Source: Pseudonocardia alaniniphila (lineage in GTDB: Bacteria > Actinomycetota > Actinomycetes > Mycobacteriales > Pseudonocardiaceae). Taken from it: 45,240 nt of DNA. The notes under the pieces are model-generated. The model did no database searches, was not told the origin of the DNA, and worked only from the letters and a program-made list of their open reading frames with translations. The stretch is from contig NZ_JAKXMK010000053.1 of the NCBI RefSeq assembly GCF_022524485.1, positions 1 through 45,240 of the forward strand, in the 5' to 3' direction. Each line of letters begins with the position of its first letter. The first letter of the stretch is position 1. Positions 7,746 through 15,141 of this stretch are shown piece after piece. A program made the position numbers and the translations under genes.

Positions 7746-9242
7746 TCAGCGCACGCCCTCCCAGAGCCGGCGCTCGTCACCAGCCGGGTCGTCGACCGCC
7801 CCCACCCCATCGTTGATCAGACCGGTCGTGCGGGCATCGACGGTGTAGGGCGCCCACCCGGGGTCGCCGCGGCGGATGAAGCTCACCCACGTGGCGTGCG
7901 CGGTGTCGGCCACGACCTGTGACGCGGAGTCGCCGACCCGCGGGCGCGTGCTCGGTGCGTGCAGGGTGTCGAACACGAAGGGGATCTCCACGCCGTGGCA
8001 GGCGCCGAGCTGGCCGTCATAGGCGGGCGACCAGTAGTCGAAGCGGTATACCCAGGTCGAGGCGGTGCTGCCGGTGCGGGCCTCGGCCACGCGGACAGCC
8101 GGGACGCGGTAGAACCAGTCGCTGACGATCGCGGCCAGCAGGTCGCCGGGGCGGGCGTCGGGCCGGTTACGGCGGTAGACCTCGACGCCCTCCGCAGGCA
8201 GCCCGTACGCGCCGGCCGCGGAGGCGAGCGTGGCCTCGTCGACGGCGCCGATGCTGCCGTCGGCGACGAAGAACAGCCGTGCCTCGTCCTGGTTGGAACC
8301 GATCAGCAGTGCCACGTCGGCGCCCCGGCCGGCGGCGATCGCCTCGAGCGGCGGGCGGGGCACGACTTCGCCGTCCACAGTCGGCATGAACGGGAGCAGG
8401 CTGAGCGCCAGCGTGCCCCACTTCGCAGGGTCCGGAGCGGTCTGCACCTCCTCGGTGAGCGCCGACACGGCCGCGGTCACCTGCCGCACCGGGATCGCCG
8501 CGATCGCCTCCCGGGTGGGCTCGACGCCCAGCGCTTCGGCCAGGAAGCCGGCGACCATGCGCCCGTCCTGCGGGTCCAGAGTGTGCGCGGCGGCGCCGCT
8601 CTGCGCGATGGCCTGGTGGAACAGCCCAGCGGCGGCGGGCATCGACAGCAGCGTGATCACGCTCATCGCGCCGGCCGACTCGCCGGCGACGGTGACCCGG
8701 GCGGGGTCGCCGCCGAACGCGGCGATGTTGTTGCGCACCCAGGTCAGCGCGGCGACCTGGTCGAGCAGACCGGGATTCGCGACGTTGTCGCCGGTGTAGA
8801 GGAAGCCCTCGGCGCCGAGGCGGTAGTTGATGGTCACGGTGACCACGCCGTGGCGGGCGAAGGCGGCGCCGTTGTACTCGGCGACCGAGCCGGAACCGTT
8901 CGTGAACGAGCCGCCGTGGATCCACACCAGCACGGGCAGCGAGCCGGTGGTGTCGGGGGTCCAGACGTTGAGGTTCAGGCAGTCCTCGCCGGGGATGTCG
9001 ACCTCGGGGAACAGCGGCCGGTACTGCGGTGGGTACGGTCCCTTCGGGCTGGTGGGGCCGTACCCGGTGGCGTCGCGGACGCCGTTCCAGGGTGACGCAG
9101 GGCGGGGGGCACGCATCCGGTCGGGCCCGAACGGCGGGGCCGCGAACGGCACTCCGAAGAAGGCCAGTGCTCCGCGGTCGGTGGTGCCGCGCAGCTCACC
9201 CTCCTTGACGCGGACGACCGGTGTGGACGACGTCTTGCTCAT
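7746..9242 (-). CDS. Carboxylesterase/lipase family protein (type B)
   Basis: 498 residues, the usual length. The catalytic triad is complete: Ser189 in GESAG (187-191), Glu320 in GSNQDEARLF and His416 in GACHGVEIPF. The oxyanion HGG lies at 109-111, and EDCLNLNVWTP (86-96) is the family signature. No signal peptide, so cytoplasmic. It hydrolyses carboxylic esters; the specific ester is unknown. It follows the SgcJ-like gene by 68 bases on the same strand and is probably co-transcribed from the promoter block near 9875. It converges with the XRE/NB-ARC regulator. Confidence 0.93.
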   Translation of the reverse strand: MSKTSSTPVVRVKEGELRGTTDRGALAFFGVPFAAPPFGPDRMRAPRPASPWNGVRDATGYGPTSPKGPYPPQYRPLFPEVDIPGEDCLNLNVWTPDTTGSLPVLVWIHGGSFTNGSGSVAEYNGAAFARHGVVTVTINYRLGAEGFLYTGDNVANPGLLDQVAALTWVRNNIAAFGGDPARVTVAGESAGAMSVITLLSMPAAAGLFHQAIAQSGAAAHTLDPQDGRMVAGFLAEALGVEPTREAIAAIPVRQVTAAVSALTEEVQTAPDPAKWGTLALSLLPFMPTVDGEVVPRPPLEAIAAGRGADVALLIGSNQDEARLFFVADGSIGAVDEATLASAAGAYGLPAEGVEVYRRNRPDARPGDLLAAIVSDWFYRVPAVRVAEARTGSTASTWVYRFDYWSPAYDGQLGACHGVEIPFVFDTLHAPSTRPRVGDSASQVVADTAHATWVSFIRRGDPGWAPYTVDARTTGLINDGVGAVDDPAGDERRLWEGVR

Positions 9243-9310
9243 CTGTCACCTCAGTGCGACAAAGGTTCGGCTGGTGGTCAGGTCACGTTGGGGAGGGCCT
9301 CTGCACCTAC

Positions 9311-9790
9311 CTATCGACGACCTTCGTGCACGTTCGTCTCAGCGTCAGGCTCTCGCTGGGCGCTGGTCATGGATTCAAGGGCCGCGACAGCTTCCAGTGA
9401 GAGCAGGCGGGAATTCTGCAGGGCCACGACTTCCCAGCGGTTGTGCTGCCACGCCATGACGAACAGCTGCATCGAGCGGCGGCTCTGCGGCGGCTCTTCC
9501 TCGGACGGCAGCATGATGCCGACGCGGTGGTGCACCACGCCCCAATCCGGCCGGAGGATCTTGGCGAACAGCACGTCGCCCTGAACCAGTCGTGACCCCT
9601 TCATCACCGTGTCGAAGATCCCCTGATGGATCGCGATCATTTCCTGGCGTCCCCGGTAGATCGTCCCCTCGAAATCTGCGAAGACGGCGTCGTCCGCGAA
9701 GTCTGCGAAGAAGCTGGTGGCGTCGCCGCGGTTCCATGCCTCGTTCATCCGGGCCGGGATGGCGCTCATCGCCTCAACCAACTCATTCAT
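9311..9790 (-). CDS. SgcJ/EcaC-type NTF2-like protein (DUF4440)
   Basis: 159 residues, ATG 9790 behind AGGAAGG. Residues 8-125 follow the SgcJ/EcaC NTF2-like pattern: AWNRGDATSFFADFADDAVF, the F-x-G-x-x-Y-R-G-R-x-E-I loop (FEGTIYRGRQEM), then VVHHRVGIMLP and the final strand WEVVALQNSRLL. These small cone-shaped proteins bind or isomerise small ligands and often accompany biosynthetic or detoxification genes. First gene of a pair with the carboxylesterase; controlled from the region containing hairpin 9830-9848 and repeat copy 2. Confidence 0.85.
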   Translation of the reverse strand: MNELVEAMSAIPARMNEAWNRGDATSFFADFADDAVFADFEGTIYRGRQEMIAIHQGIFDTVMKGSRLVQGDVLFAKILRPDWGVVHHRVGIMLPSEEEPPQSRRSMQLFVMAWQHNRWEVVALQNSRLLSLEAVAALESMTSAQREPDAETNVHEGRR

Positions 9791-9829
9791 CCGATCACCT
9801 TCCTGTGCTGTCTATCAACATCAATTCAG

Positions 9830-9848
9830 AGGAGACGGCGCGTCTCCT
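9830..9848. promoter_or_regulatory. Hairpin/operator-like inverted repeat upstream of SgcJ-like gene
   Basis: AGGAGACG-GCG-CGTCTCCT is an 8-bp perfect inverted repeat with a 3-base spacer. It lies between repeat copy 2 and the SgcJ-like start (40 bases away), so it sits in the promoter or 5' leader. Operator or mRNA hairpin are both possible; copy 1 of the promoter block has no equivalent. Confidence 0.4.
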
Positions 9849-9874
9849 GATCGTCGCCATGGCCGGCTCCTCCT

Positions 9875-9970
9875 GACCGTCGACGGCCGGCCGCACTCTC
9901 GTGACCGGTGACAGTCTTCGATCGGAGCTCGCTGTGCGTACACCCACAGCATGTCCACAGCACCACCACA
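9875..9970 (-). repeat. Duplicated promoter block, copy 2
   Basis: Match to 5227-5322 (see there). Copy 2 begins 84 bases upstream of the minus-strand SgcJ-like gene, the same offset as copy 1 has from DUF2306. The gap 9791-10205 otherwise contains only the hairpin at 9830-9848 and no supported gene. Confidence 0.75.
9938..9970 (-). promoter_or_regulatory. Three tandem 11-bp direct repeats, copy 2
   Basis: On the minus strand: TGTGGTGGTGC, TGTGGACATGC, TGTGGGTGTAC, contiguous. The second and third units are nearly identical to copy 1; the first differs between copies but keeps TGTG and the final C. Conservation of unit length and phase argues for a bound protein. Confidence 0.6.
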
Positions 9971-10205
9971 ATTGACTCGATCGATTCCGAGGAATCCCGC
10001 GGTACTGCCATCGCGACATCACACGCCGGGCGCAACACCGAGGGGTGCCGTGACGCTCGGGCCGTTCGCGGCTGATCTGGACGTCGCGCTCAGGATGTCC
10101 CTCGGAGGCGGAGAAGGATGCACGCTGCGTGAGGCTGCCCGTCTCCGGTTAAAGCGATCGACCGGTAGCGACGCTCGCGTCAATGGGTGGTGCTACCGGT
10201 GTCCG

Positions 10206-10556
10206 TCATCTGCGGGAGTTGTCCAGGTATTGCAGGATCTCGTGGGCGGCGAGCTCGATGTCCTTGTGGCCCCACTCCGCGGCTCGGTAATGGCAGGAGA
10301 TGATCCCCATCCGATGGATGCGCGTGTAGTCGCCGAGGACGAAGGCGTAGCGGCGCTTGGTGTTATCGGCTGCGCCGTCGGTGAGGCCGAGATGCCAGGC
10401 GCCGTACTCGTCCCAGGTGTGGGTCTTGAGATAGCGGGTGCCGTCGGCAGCGGAGGGTTGGACGTCTCCCCAGCGGCTTCGGAGAACGTAGCGGCGGGCG
10501 TCGATGAGGTGGTGGGCGTGGTCGACTGCAGCGTCGTTGACCCGGTACTTCGGCAT
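10206..10556 (-). CDS. Conserved actinobacterial hypothetical protein (116 aa)
   Basis: ATG 10556 (MPKYRVNDAAVDHAHHLIDA) was chosen over far-upstream starts because the conserved sequence begins there. The pattern VDHAHHLIDARRYVL-x-S-x-WG-x-VQP, T-W-DEYGAWHLGLTDGA and CHYRAAEWGHKDIE-x-AAHE-x-L is that of a small uncharacterised protein common in Streptomyces and relatives. It is rich in His, Trp and Tyr with no Cys pair, signal peptide or membrane segment. Function unknown. Upstream sequence to 10799 carries no other supported gene. Confidence 0.8.
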   Translation of the reverse strand: MPKYRVNDAAVDHAHHLIDARRYVLRSRWGDVQPSAADGTRYLKTHTWDEYGAWHLGLTDGAADNTKRRYAFVLGDYTRIHRMGIISCHYRAAEWGHKDIELAAHEILQYLDNSRR

Positions 10557-10799
10557 GCGGTGATGGTGGCGTAGCAGGGCTGTTCGTGCAGGACCGCTGT
10601 CGCGGTTGCCTTGGCGACGCCCTTGGGCCGCCCGCGATCGTGAGCCTCGCGGGGCGCGGGGAAAGGGCGGGCGCTTCGCTGCATGTCGACGGGTCCGTGG
10701 GCCGGTGGCCGAGATCACCCACCACCGGTCGGCTCGATCGACAGGATGTGCGGGATGGGGCCGCGACCAGCAGCGGCGGCCCTCGTGGAGGACAGCGGA

Positions 10800-11825
10800 A
10801 TGGAATATCGCACGCTCGGCGGCACCGGAACGATCGTGTCGTCCCTGTGCCTGGGCACCATGACGTTCGGCAACGAGAGCGTCGAGGAGGTGTCGCACGC
10901 GCAGCTGGACCGGTTCGTGGAACGGGGAGGCAACTTCGTCGACACTGCCAACGTCTACTCCCGAGGCGTCTCGGAGGAGATCATCGGACGCTGGTTGAAG
11001 AAGCGCCCGCAAGCCCGTGACCAGGTCGTCATCGCGACGAAGGGCCGCTTCCCGATGGGGGAGGGGCCCAACGACGTCGGCTTGAGCCGGGTGGGGCTCA
11101 CCCGTGCGCTGGAAGGGAGTCTCCGGCGGCTGCAGGTCGATTCCGTCGATCTCTACCAGGCGCACGCGTGGGATGCGTTGACACCGCTGGAGGAGACGCT
11201 CCGGTTCTTCGACGACGCCGTGCGGGCCGGCAAGATCCGTTACGCCGGAGTGAGCAACTTCCTCGGTTGGCAGCTGCAGAAGGCCGCGATGCTCACCGGG
11301 TTTCTCGGGCTGGCCCCGATCGCCACACTGCAGCCGCAGTACAACCTCCTGGTAAGGGAGATCGAGTTCGAGCTCACCGACGTCTGCGAGAGCGAGAACA
11401 TCGGCATCCTGCCGTGGTCACCGTTGGCCGGGGGCTGGCTGACCGGCAAGTACCGCCGTGACGAGGTCCCGACGGGTACCAGTCGGCTCGGCGACAACCC
11501 CGAGCGGGGCATGGAGGCCTACGCGCCGCGCAACTCCCAGGAGCGGACGTGGCAGGTCATCGATGCGGTCGGCAAGATCGCCGAGTCGCGCGGGGTGTCG
11601 ATGGCGCAGGTCGCACTGGCCTGGACCGCGGACCGGCCCGCGGTCACCTCGGTGATCCTCGGCGCCCGCACGGTCGAGCAGCTGGACGACAACCTGGCCG
11701 CGGCCGGACTGCACCTGTCCGACGATGAGACGCAACTGCTGGACGAGGTCAGCGCCCCGATCGTCGGCGACTACCCGTACGGCTTGCCGGGGCGCAGGCA
11801 GCGCGCCAATGGGCGGGAGCTCTGA
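10800..11825 (+). CDS. Aldo/keto reductase
   Basis: 341 residues from ATG 10800 (MEYRTLGGTGTIVSSLCLGT), the family's normal start; the frame is open upstream but not conserved there. The catalytic tetrad is complete: Asp48 (FVDTAN), Tyr53 (VYS), Lys81 (IATKGR) and His122 (YQAHAWD). The C-terminal NADPH-binding motif is GARTVEQLDDNL. It belongs to the YajO/Tas-like (AKR11/12-type) group of NADPH-dependent carbonyl reductases; substrate unknown. The sequence just past the stop is a transposase scrap, so its original downstream partner may be lost. Confidence 0.92.
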   Translation: MEYRTLGGTGTIVSSLCLGTMTFGNESVEEVSHAQLDRFVERGGNFVDTANVYSRGVSEEIIGRWLKKRPQARDQVVIATKGRFPMGEGPNDVGLSRVGLTRALEGSLRRLQVDSVDLYQAHAWDALTPLEETLRFFDDAVRAGKIRYAGVSNFLGWQLQKAAMLTGFLGLAPIATLQPQYNLLVREIEFELTDVCESENIGILPWSPLAGGWLTGKYRRDEVPTGTSRLGDNPERGMEAYAPRNSQERTWQVIDAVGKIAESRGVSMAQVALAWTADRPAVTSVILGARTVEQLDDNLAAAGLHLSDDETQLLDEVSAPIVGDYPYGLPGRRQRANGREL

Positions 11826-11838
11826 CCCCTCGGAACGC

Positions 11839-11883
11839 CACTGCCGGCAGTGGGCGGTGATCGAGCCGCTGCTCCCGCAGTTC
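11839..11883 (+). mobile_element. IS5-type transposase N-terminal scrap
   Basis: Translation in the frame of the preceding gene gives HCRQWAVIEPLLPQF, the opening helix of IS5/IS4-like transposases (usually T-D-x-Q-W-x-x-I-x-P-L-L-P). Only ~15 residues remain before unrelated sequence, and no terminal inverted repeats are visible. Confidence 0.45.
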
Positions 11884-11993
11884 AACATCCGGTGCGTTCG
11901 TCGTCGGCGGCGGGGCGGGCGAGAGATTCGTACCCACGGGGCACCCCTGATCGATTTGGGCTGGGCCGGGCTGTCCCTGCGGCTTGCAGATTT

Positions 11994-12004
11994 TTGTACG
12001 ACAA
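11994..12004. promoter_or_regulatory. GntR (FadR/FCD-type) operator candidate
   Basis: TTGTACGACAA is an inverted repeat TTGT-N3-ACAA that fits the TnGTnnnACnA consensus of FCD-type GntR repressors. It lies 52 bases before the CMD pseudogene start, in a short AT-rich patch (ATTTTTGTACGACAAGCAT), so it probably overlapped the promoter of the CMD-SDR unit. No GntR gene is in the window. Confidence 0.45.
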
Positions 12005-12056
12005 GCATACAGTCGGATGCCACCGTCCGCCGCAGTTGCGACCCGAGGGAGCCGAG

Positions 12057-12324
12057 ATGTCCGACGTCCCGCGGCGGCACGGCACCCTCGAACCGAAGGT
12101 GAAGAAGCTCATCTACATCGCCTCCGACGCGGCGGCGCACCGTAGGTGAAAGGCCGAAGCTGCACGTCGAGAATGCGATCGGCTCTGGCGGGACGCCCTA
12201 GGAGATTCTCGAGATCATGGAGATCCCATCGGTTCTCGGCATTCGCGCCCCGACGTCGGCGGTGCCGATCCTCCTCGAGGAGATCGATGCGGCGGGGGTG
12301 GCGCCGCCCGACGACAAGTCCTGA
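12057..12324 (+). pseudogene. Carboxymuconolactone decarboxylase-like gene, disrupted
   Basis: ATG 12057 begins HGTLEPKVKKLIYIASDAAA, the usual start of an AhpD/CMD-fold protein, but the frame ends at TGA 12147. A +1 shift at about 12147-12154 restores the family sequence PKLHVENAIGSGGTP, which meets an in-frame TAG at 12199 where relatives carry Gln (CAG to TAG). It then continues EILEIMEIPSVLGIRAPTSA and ends ILLEEIDAAG...DDKS at 12324. Also missing is the short loop between the halves. Two independent lesions make it a real pseudogene rather than a sequencing slip. It sits just upstream of an SDR, a common pairing in aromatic or side-chain catabolism. Confidence 0.8.
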
Positions 12325-12354
12325 CCCCCGACCTCGAGCTAGGAGCGGAATCCG

Positions 12355-13083
12355 ATGGTGGATCGCCTGAAGGACAAGGTCGCGCTCATCACCGGCGCAG
12401 CCCGCGGCCAGGGCCGTGAGATGGCCGAGTTGTTCATGCGCGAGGGCGCGATGGCCGTGGTGTCGGGCGACGTCGTCGACGCAGCCGACGCCGAGGACAG
12501 CAAGGTCACCTTCGTGAAGATGGATGTCACGCAGCCCGATCAGTGGAAGTCCGTCGTGGCCGACATCGTGGCCGAGCACGGCCGTATCGATATTTTGATC
12601 AACAACGCGGCGGTGTGCGAGTACGAGCCGATCCTCGAGACGACGGACGAGCAGTACGACCGGGTGCTCGATATCGACCTGAAGAGCATCTTCCTCGGCA
12701 TGCGCGAGGTGCTGCCCCACATGATCCGGCAGCAGGCGGGCTCGATCATCAACGTCTCGTCCATCTGGGGCCTCGCCGGCGTGCCCAGCTCGTACGCGTA
12801 TCAGGCCGCCAAGGGCGCGATCCTCAACGTCAGCAAGAACGTCGCGGCCACCCACGGCCAGGACGGGGTGCGCTGCAACTCCCTCCACCCCGGCTACATC
12901 CTCTCGCCGATGAACGAGCACCAGGCACCTGAGATCAATGCGGCGCTCATCGCGGGCACCGTGCTCAAGCGACCGGGCGTGCCGATCGAGACCGCGTACG
13001 CGGCGTTGTTCCTCGCCAGCGACGAGGCCAGCTATGTCACCGGCACCTCGCTCGTCGTCGACGGCGGTTACCTCGCGCCCTGA
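12355..13083 (+). CDS. Short-chain dehydrogenase/reductase (SDR)
   Basis: 242 residues, ATG 12355 behind AGGAGCGG. Classical SDR: TGAARGQG at 13-20 (cofactor loop), NNAA at 83-86, catalytic Ser135-136, Tyr149 and Lys153 (YQAAK), and the C-terminal VDGGYLAP. The end of beta-2 (VVSGDVVDAADAED) has Asp where NAD-dependent enzymes do, so NAD(H) is likelier than NADPH (inference). It oxidises or reduces an alcohol/ketone of unknown identity. It is separated by only 30 bases from the CMD pseudogene, so it was probably the second gene of that operon. Confidence 0.92.
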   Translation: MVDRLKDKVALITGAARGQGREMAELFMREGAMAVVSGDVVDAADAEDSKVTFVKMDVTQPDQWKSVVADIVAEHGRIDILINNAAVCEYEPILETTDEQYDRVLDIDLKSIFLGMREVLPHMIRQQAGSIINVSSIWGLAGVPSSYAYQAAKGAILNVSKNVAATHGQDGVRCNSLHPGYILSPMNEHQAPEINAALIAGTVLKRPGVPIETAYAALFLASDEASYVTGTSLVVDGGYLAP

Positions 13084-13346
13084 TCCGAAGGTGATGCCGG
13101 GGACGGGCGAGGGGGATCCGTCGGGCTCGGATGCGGTGGGGTCGGCGGGTCGGTTACGGGCTGGGCCTGCGACGTGGTTTCGGTTCTTGTGTGTGCCCAC
13201 CTCTCGGTCCGCCCGGGGATGACGGCCGGCATCCGCATCCCGGGATCGGGCTGGCAGCAGGACAAGTACCAGTAACGCGCGTACCGCAGTTCTCCTGACG
13301 CTCGGTAAGCCTGATCCGAGGGGTCCGGCCTCGAGGAGGGGTGCTC

Positions 13347-14645
13347 GTGCGCGCACAGGAAAAGCGGACCGACACCACGCACGAGCGGTCCGTTAGTCGT
13401 CGATTACCCCGATCCACCTCAGCCGCGGGGCTCCTCGGTCTGCAGGGCGCGGCGGGCAACGCCGCCGTGACACGCGCCATCCACGCTCGACGACTGGAAC
13501 TCGCCCACGCGCCGCACGTTCAGCGACCTGCGGTGCAGAACGTCTTGCTTTCTACCGCCCGGCCTTTGGTGGCCACGATCGGTACCGAGATGCGCACCCG
13601 ATTCGGTCGCACCGACCTCAGCAATGCGGGTGACGCAGCCGTGGTGCAGATGATCGGCCAGGCAGGGCAGGCGCCGGACATGCACCGCCACAGTGCGGGC
13701 TGCGGCCACCGCGAGGTGGGGCAGCCCACCGTGCAACGCTCAGCCGTCCACGAGGTCCATACCGACAATGGTTCCGGACTGCGTGTCTCGGATCCGTCGG
13801 AGCCCCACGCCGGAGGGGCGACGTCAGGGGCTGCCGTGTCCGGTGCGAAGGAGAGCGCCGCGTCCGCGCCGGGCTCCCAGGCGGGGATGCAGACTGTGCA
13901 GCGCTATTACCAGGATGACGAATTCAGGATCCGACATACCCGGGACAACCAATACGCGGTGGACGGAATGAGTGAGGATTATCGGTCCAGAGTGCTGTGG
14001 GTGAGGGAGCGAGCGCGGGGACCGCGGTACTGTGTTCCGGTCAACGGACGGCACCGCACGATGCTCGACGGCGTTTATCGCGCGTACGTTCCGAGCACGC
14101 AGTTCTACGCCGACTGCGTGCAGACAGCCGAGGACATCATGCACAACGCGCCGCGCGAACTCGGCAATGAAGACAGCCAGTTCCGGGGAACCGGACAGGT
14201 CTTCGGCAGGGACGAAGAGGGCAATATCACGGGGGCGCTGGAGTACGACCGGAAACGGAGAGGGAGGGGCAAGCCGAGAGGCAGAGGCAACCCGAACCTG
14301 CACGAGCGCCCCAGCCTCGGCCAGGCGTACGCCATGGTCGAGACGAACTATAGGGATGACGTCGACAAGGACGGCGACATCGTCCTCGACGAGAACGGCA
14401 GACCAAGACGGGTGCCGAACAATAAGTCGCACTACCCCTATCACGCGGCGGCCGTGGTAGCCGAGGACGGTGAGGACCAGGTCACTCTGGAGGAGACCGC
14501 GGGAGACGCGCACGCCGAACGACGGGACCAAGCGGGATGGTTCTCCCTGTACAGGGTGGGCGACGAAGAACTGAGTTTCTTCGGCCAGCAGAAAAACCAG
14601 TTCAGCAAGGGTGCGGTCGCCGTGGTCATCGAAGCCCGCCTGTGA
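13347..14645 (+). CDS. Putative eCIS-associated effector with cysteine-hydrolase-like domain
   Basis: 432 residues. GTG 13347 is preferred over GTG 13341 because GGAGG is 8 bases before it. Residues ~1-45 are a leader rich in Arg/Ser/Thr with SRRLPR and GLLGLQGAAGNAAVTRAI, the L-L-x-L-Q-x-x-A-G-N-x-A-V signature of DUF4157-type eCIS cargo. Residues ~58-140 resemble a reduced DUF4157 region (LSTARPLVATIGTEMRTRFG; HRHSAGCGH; VQRSAVHEV), followed by a Gly/Ala/Ser linker to ~185. The C-terminal domain has DCVQTAEDIM (Cys ~257), SLGQAYAMVET, YPYHAAAVVAEDGEDQVTLE (His ~366) and an AGWFSLYRVG end. This is a Cys...His order that fits a papain-like hydrolase or deamidase. No catalytic role is proven. 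A leader paralogue is at 3208-3453. Confidence 0.7.
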   Translation: MRAQEKRTDTTHERSVSRRLPRSTSAAGLLGLQGAAGNAAVTRAIHARRLELAHAPHVQRPAVQNVLLSTARPLVATIGTEMRTRFGRTDLSNAGDAAVVQMIGQAGQAPDMHRHSAGCGHREVGQPTVQRSAVHEVHTDNGSGLRVSDPSEPHAGGATSGAAVSGAKESAASAPGSQAGMQTVQRYYQDDEFRIRHTRDNQYAVDGMSEDYRSRVLWVRERARGPRYCVPVNGRHRTMLDGVYRAYVPSTQFYADCVQTAEDIMHNAPRELGNEDSQFRGTGQVFGRDEEGNITGALEYDRKRRGRGKPRGRGNPNLHERPSLGQAYAMVETNYRDDVDKDGDIVLDENGRPRRVPNNKSHYPYHAAAVVAEDGEDQVTLEETAGDAHAERRDQAGWFSLYRVGDEELSFFGQQKNQFSKGAVAVVIEARL

Positions 14646-14797
14646 CGCAGGCCCGCCAGGAGTCCGGGAACGACACGCTTTGCGTATCGGCCGTTGCCGG
14701 GCACTGGGCGGCTATGGGGATCCAGGTCGGAGGGCGATACGGGCACACCCGAGCGTCGATCGTTAACGCTCCGCGAGCCCGGTGCGAGGCATGGGGC

Positions 14798-15130
14798 ATG
14801 ACCGAACCGCGCAGCAGGTCGGGCAGATTGATCAAGGCCGGCCTTTTGCTGATCTGCGCAACCGCCGCGCTCTTCCTGCTGCCCGTGTTCGTGCACGCCG
14901 GGTTGACCCCGCCGGTCGATGGTGAGTCGTCCAGTTCGAGCAGCGGCCTGGAGATGTTCGCTACCTGGGGCGGCATCATTTCCGGGATCACGGGAATCGT
15001 CACGGCGATCGTCGGGATGGTGTCGAAGAGGAGGCGGACGCCACCCGGCCTGATCGGGCCACCAGCTGCAGGGCCCGGCGAACGCATTGCGGCCGATCTC
15101 GGCGAACACGATCGTGACCGGAACGTATGA
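14798..15130 (+). CDS. Small two-helix membrane protein next to the eCIS-like effector
   Basis: 110 residues from ATG 14798. Two hydrophobic segments are visible: ~12-34 (IKAGLLLICATAALFLLPVF) and ~55-76 (TWGGIISGITGIVTAIVGMV). They are joined by a Ser-rich loop (GESSSSSSG), with a basic KRRR flank and a charged cytoplasmic tail. No known domain. It starts 152 bases after the effector on the same strand, and small membrane proteins of this two-helix form are plausible partners of eCIS cargo loci. That role is inference from position only. Confidence 0.6.
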   Translation: MTEPRSRSGRLIKAGLLLICATAALFLLPVFVHAGLTPPVDGESSSSSSGLEMFATWGGIISGITGIVTAIVGMVSKRRRTPPGLIGPPAAGPGERIAADLGEHDRDRNV

Positions 15131-15139
15131 GCGCATACG
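15124..15139. terminator. Hairpin between convergent genes
   Basis: CGTATG-AGCG-CATACG forms a 6-bp stem with a 4-base loop, overlapping the stop of the membrane protein gene and lying 2 bases before the end of the convergent methyltransferase gene. Its position suggests a two-way terminator, though it lacks a T-run. Confidence 0.35.
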
Positions 15140-15141
15140 CG

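Noticed and set aside
7959..9095. 378-codon plus-strand ORF
   Set aside because: Antisense to the carboxylesterase, whose full catalytic triad is seen; composition Gly/Val/Arg/Asp-rich shadow.
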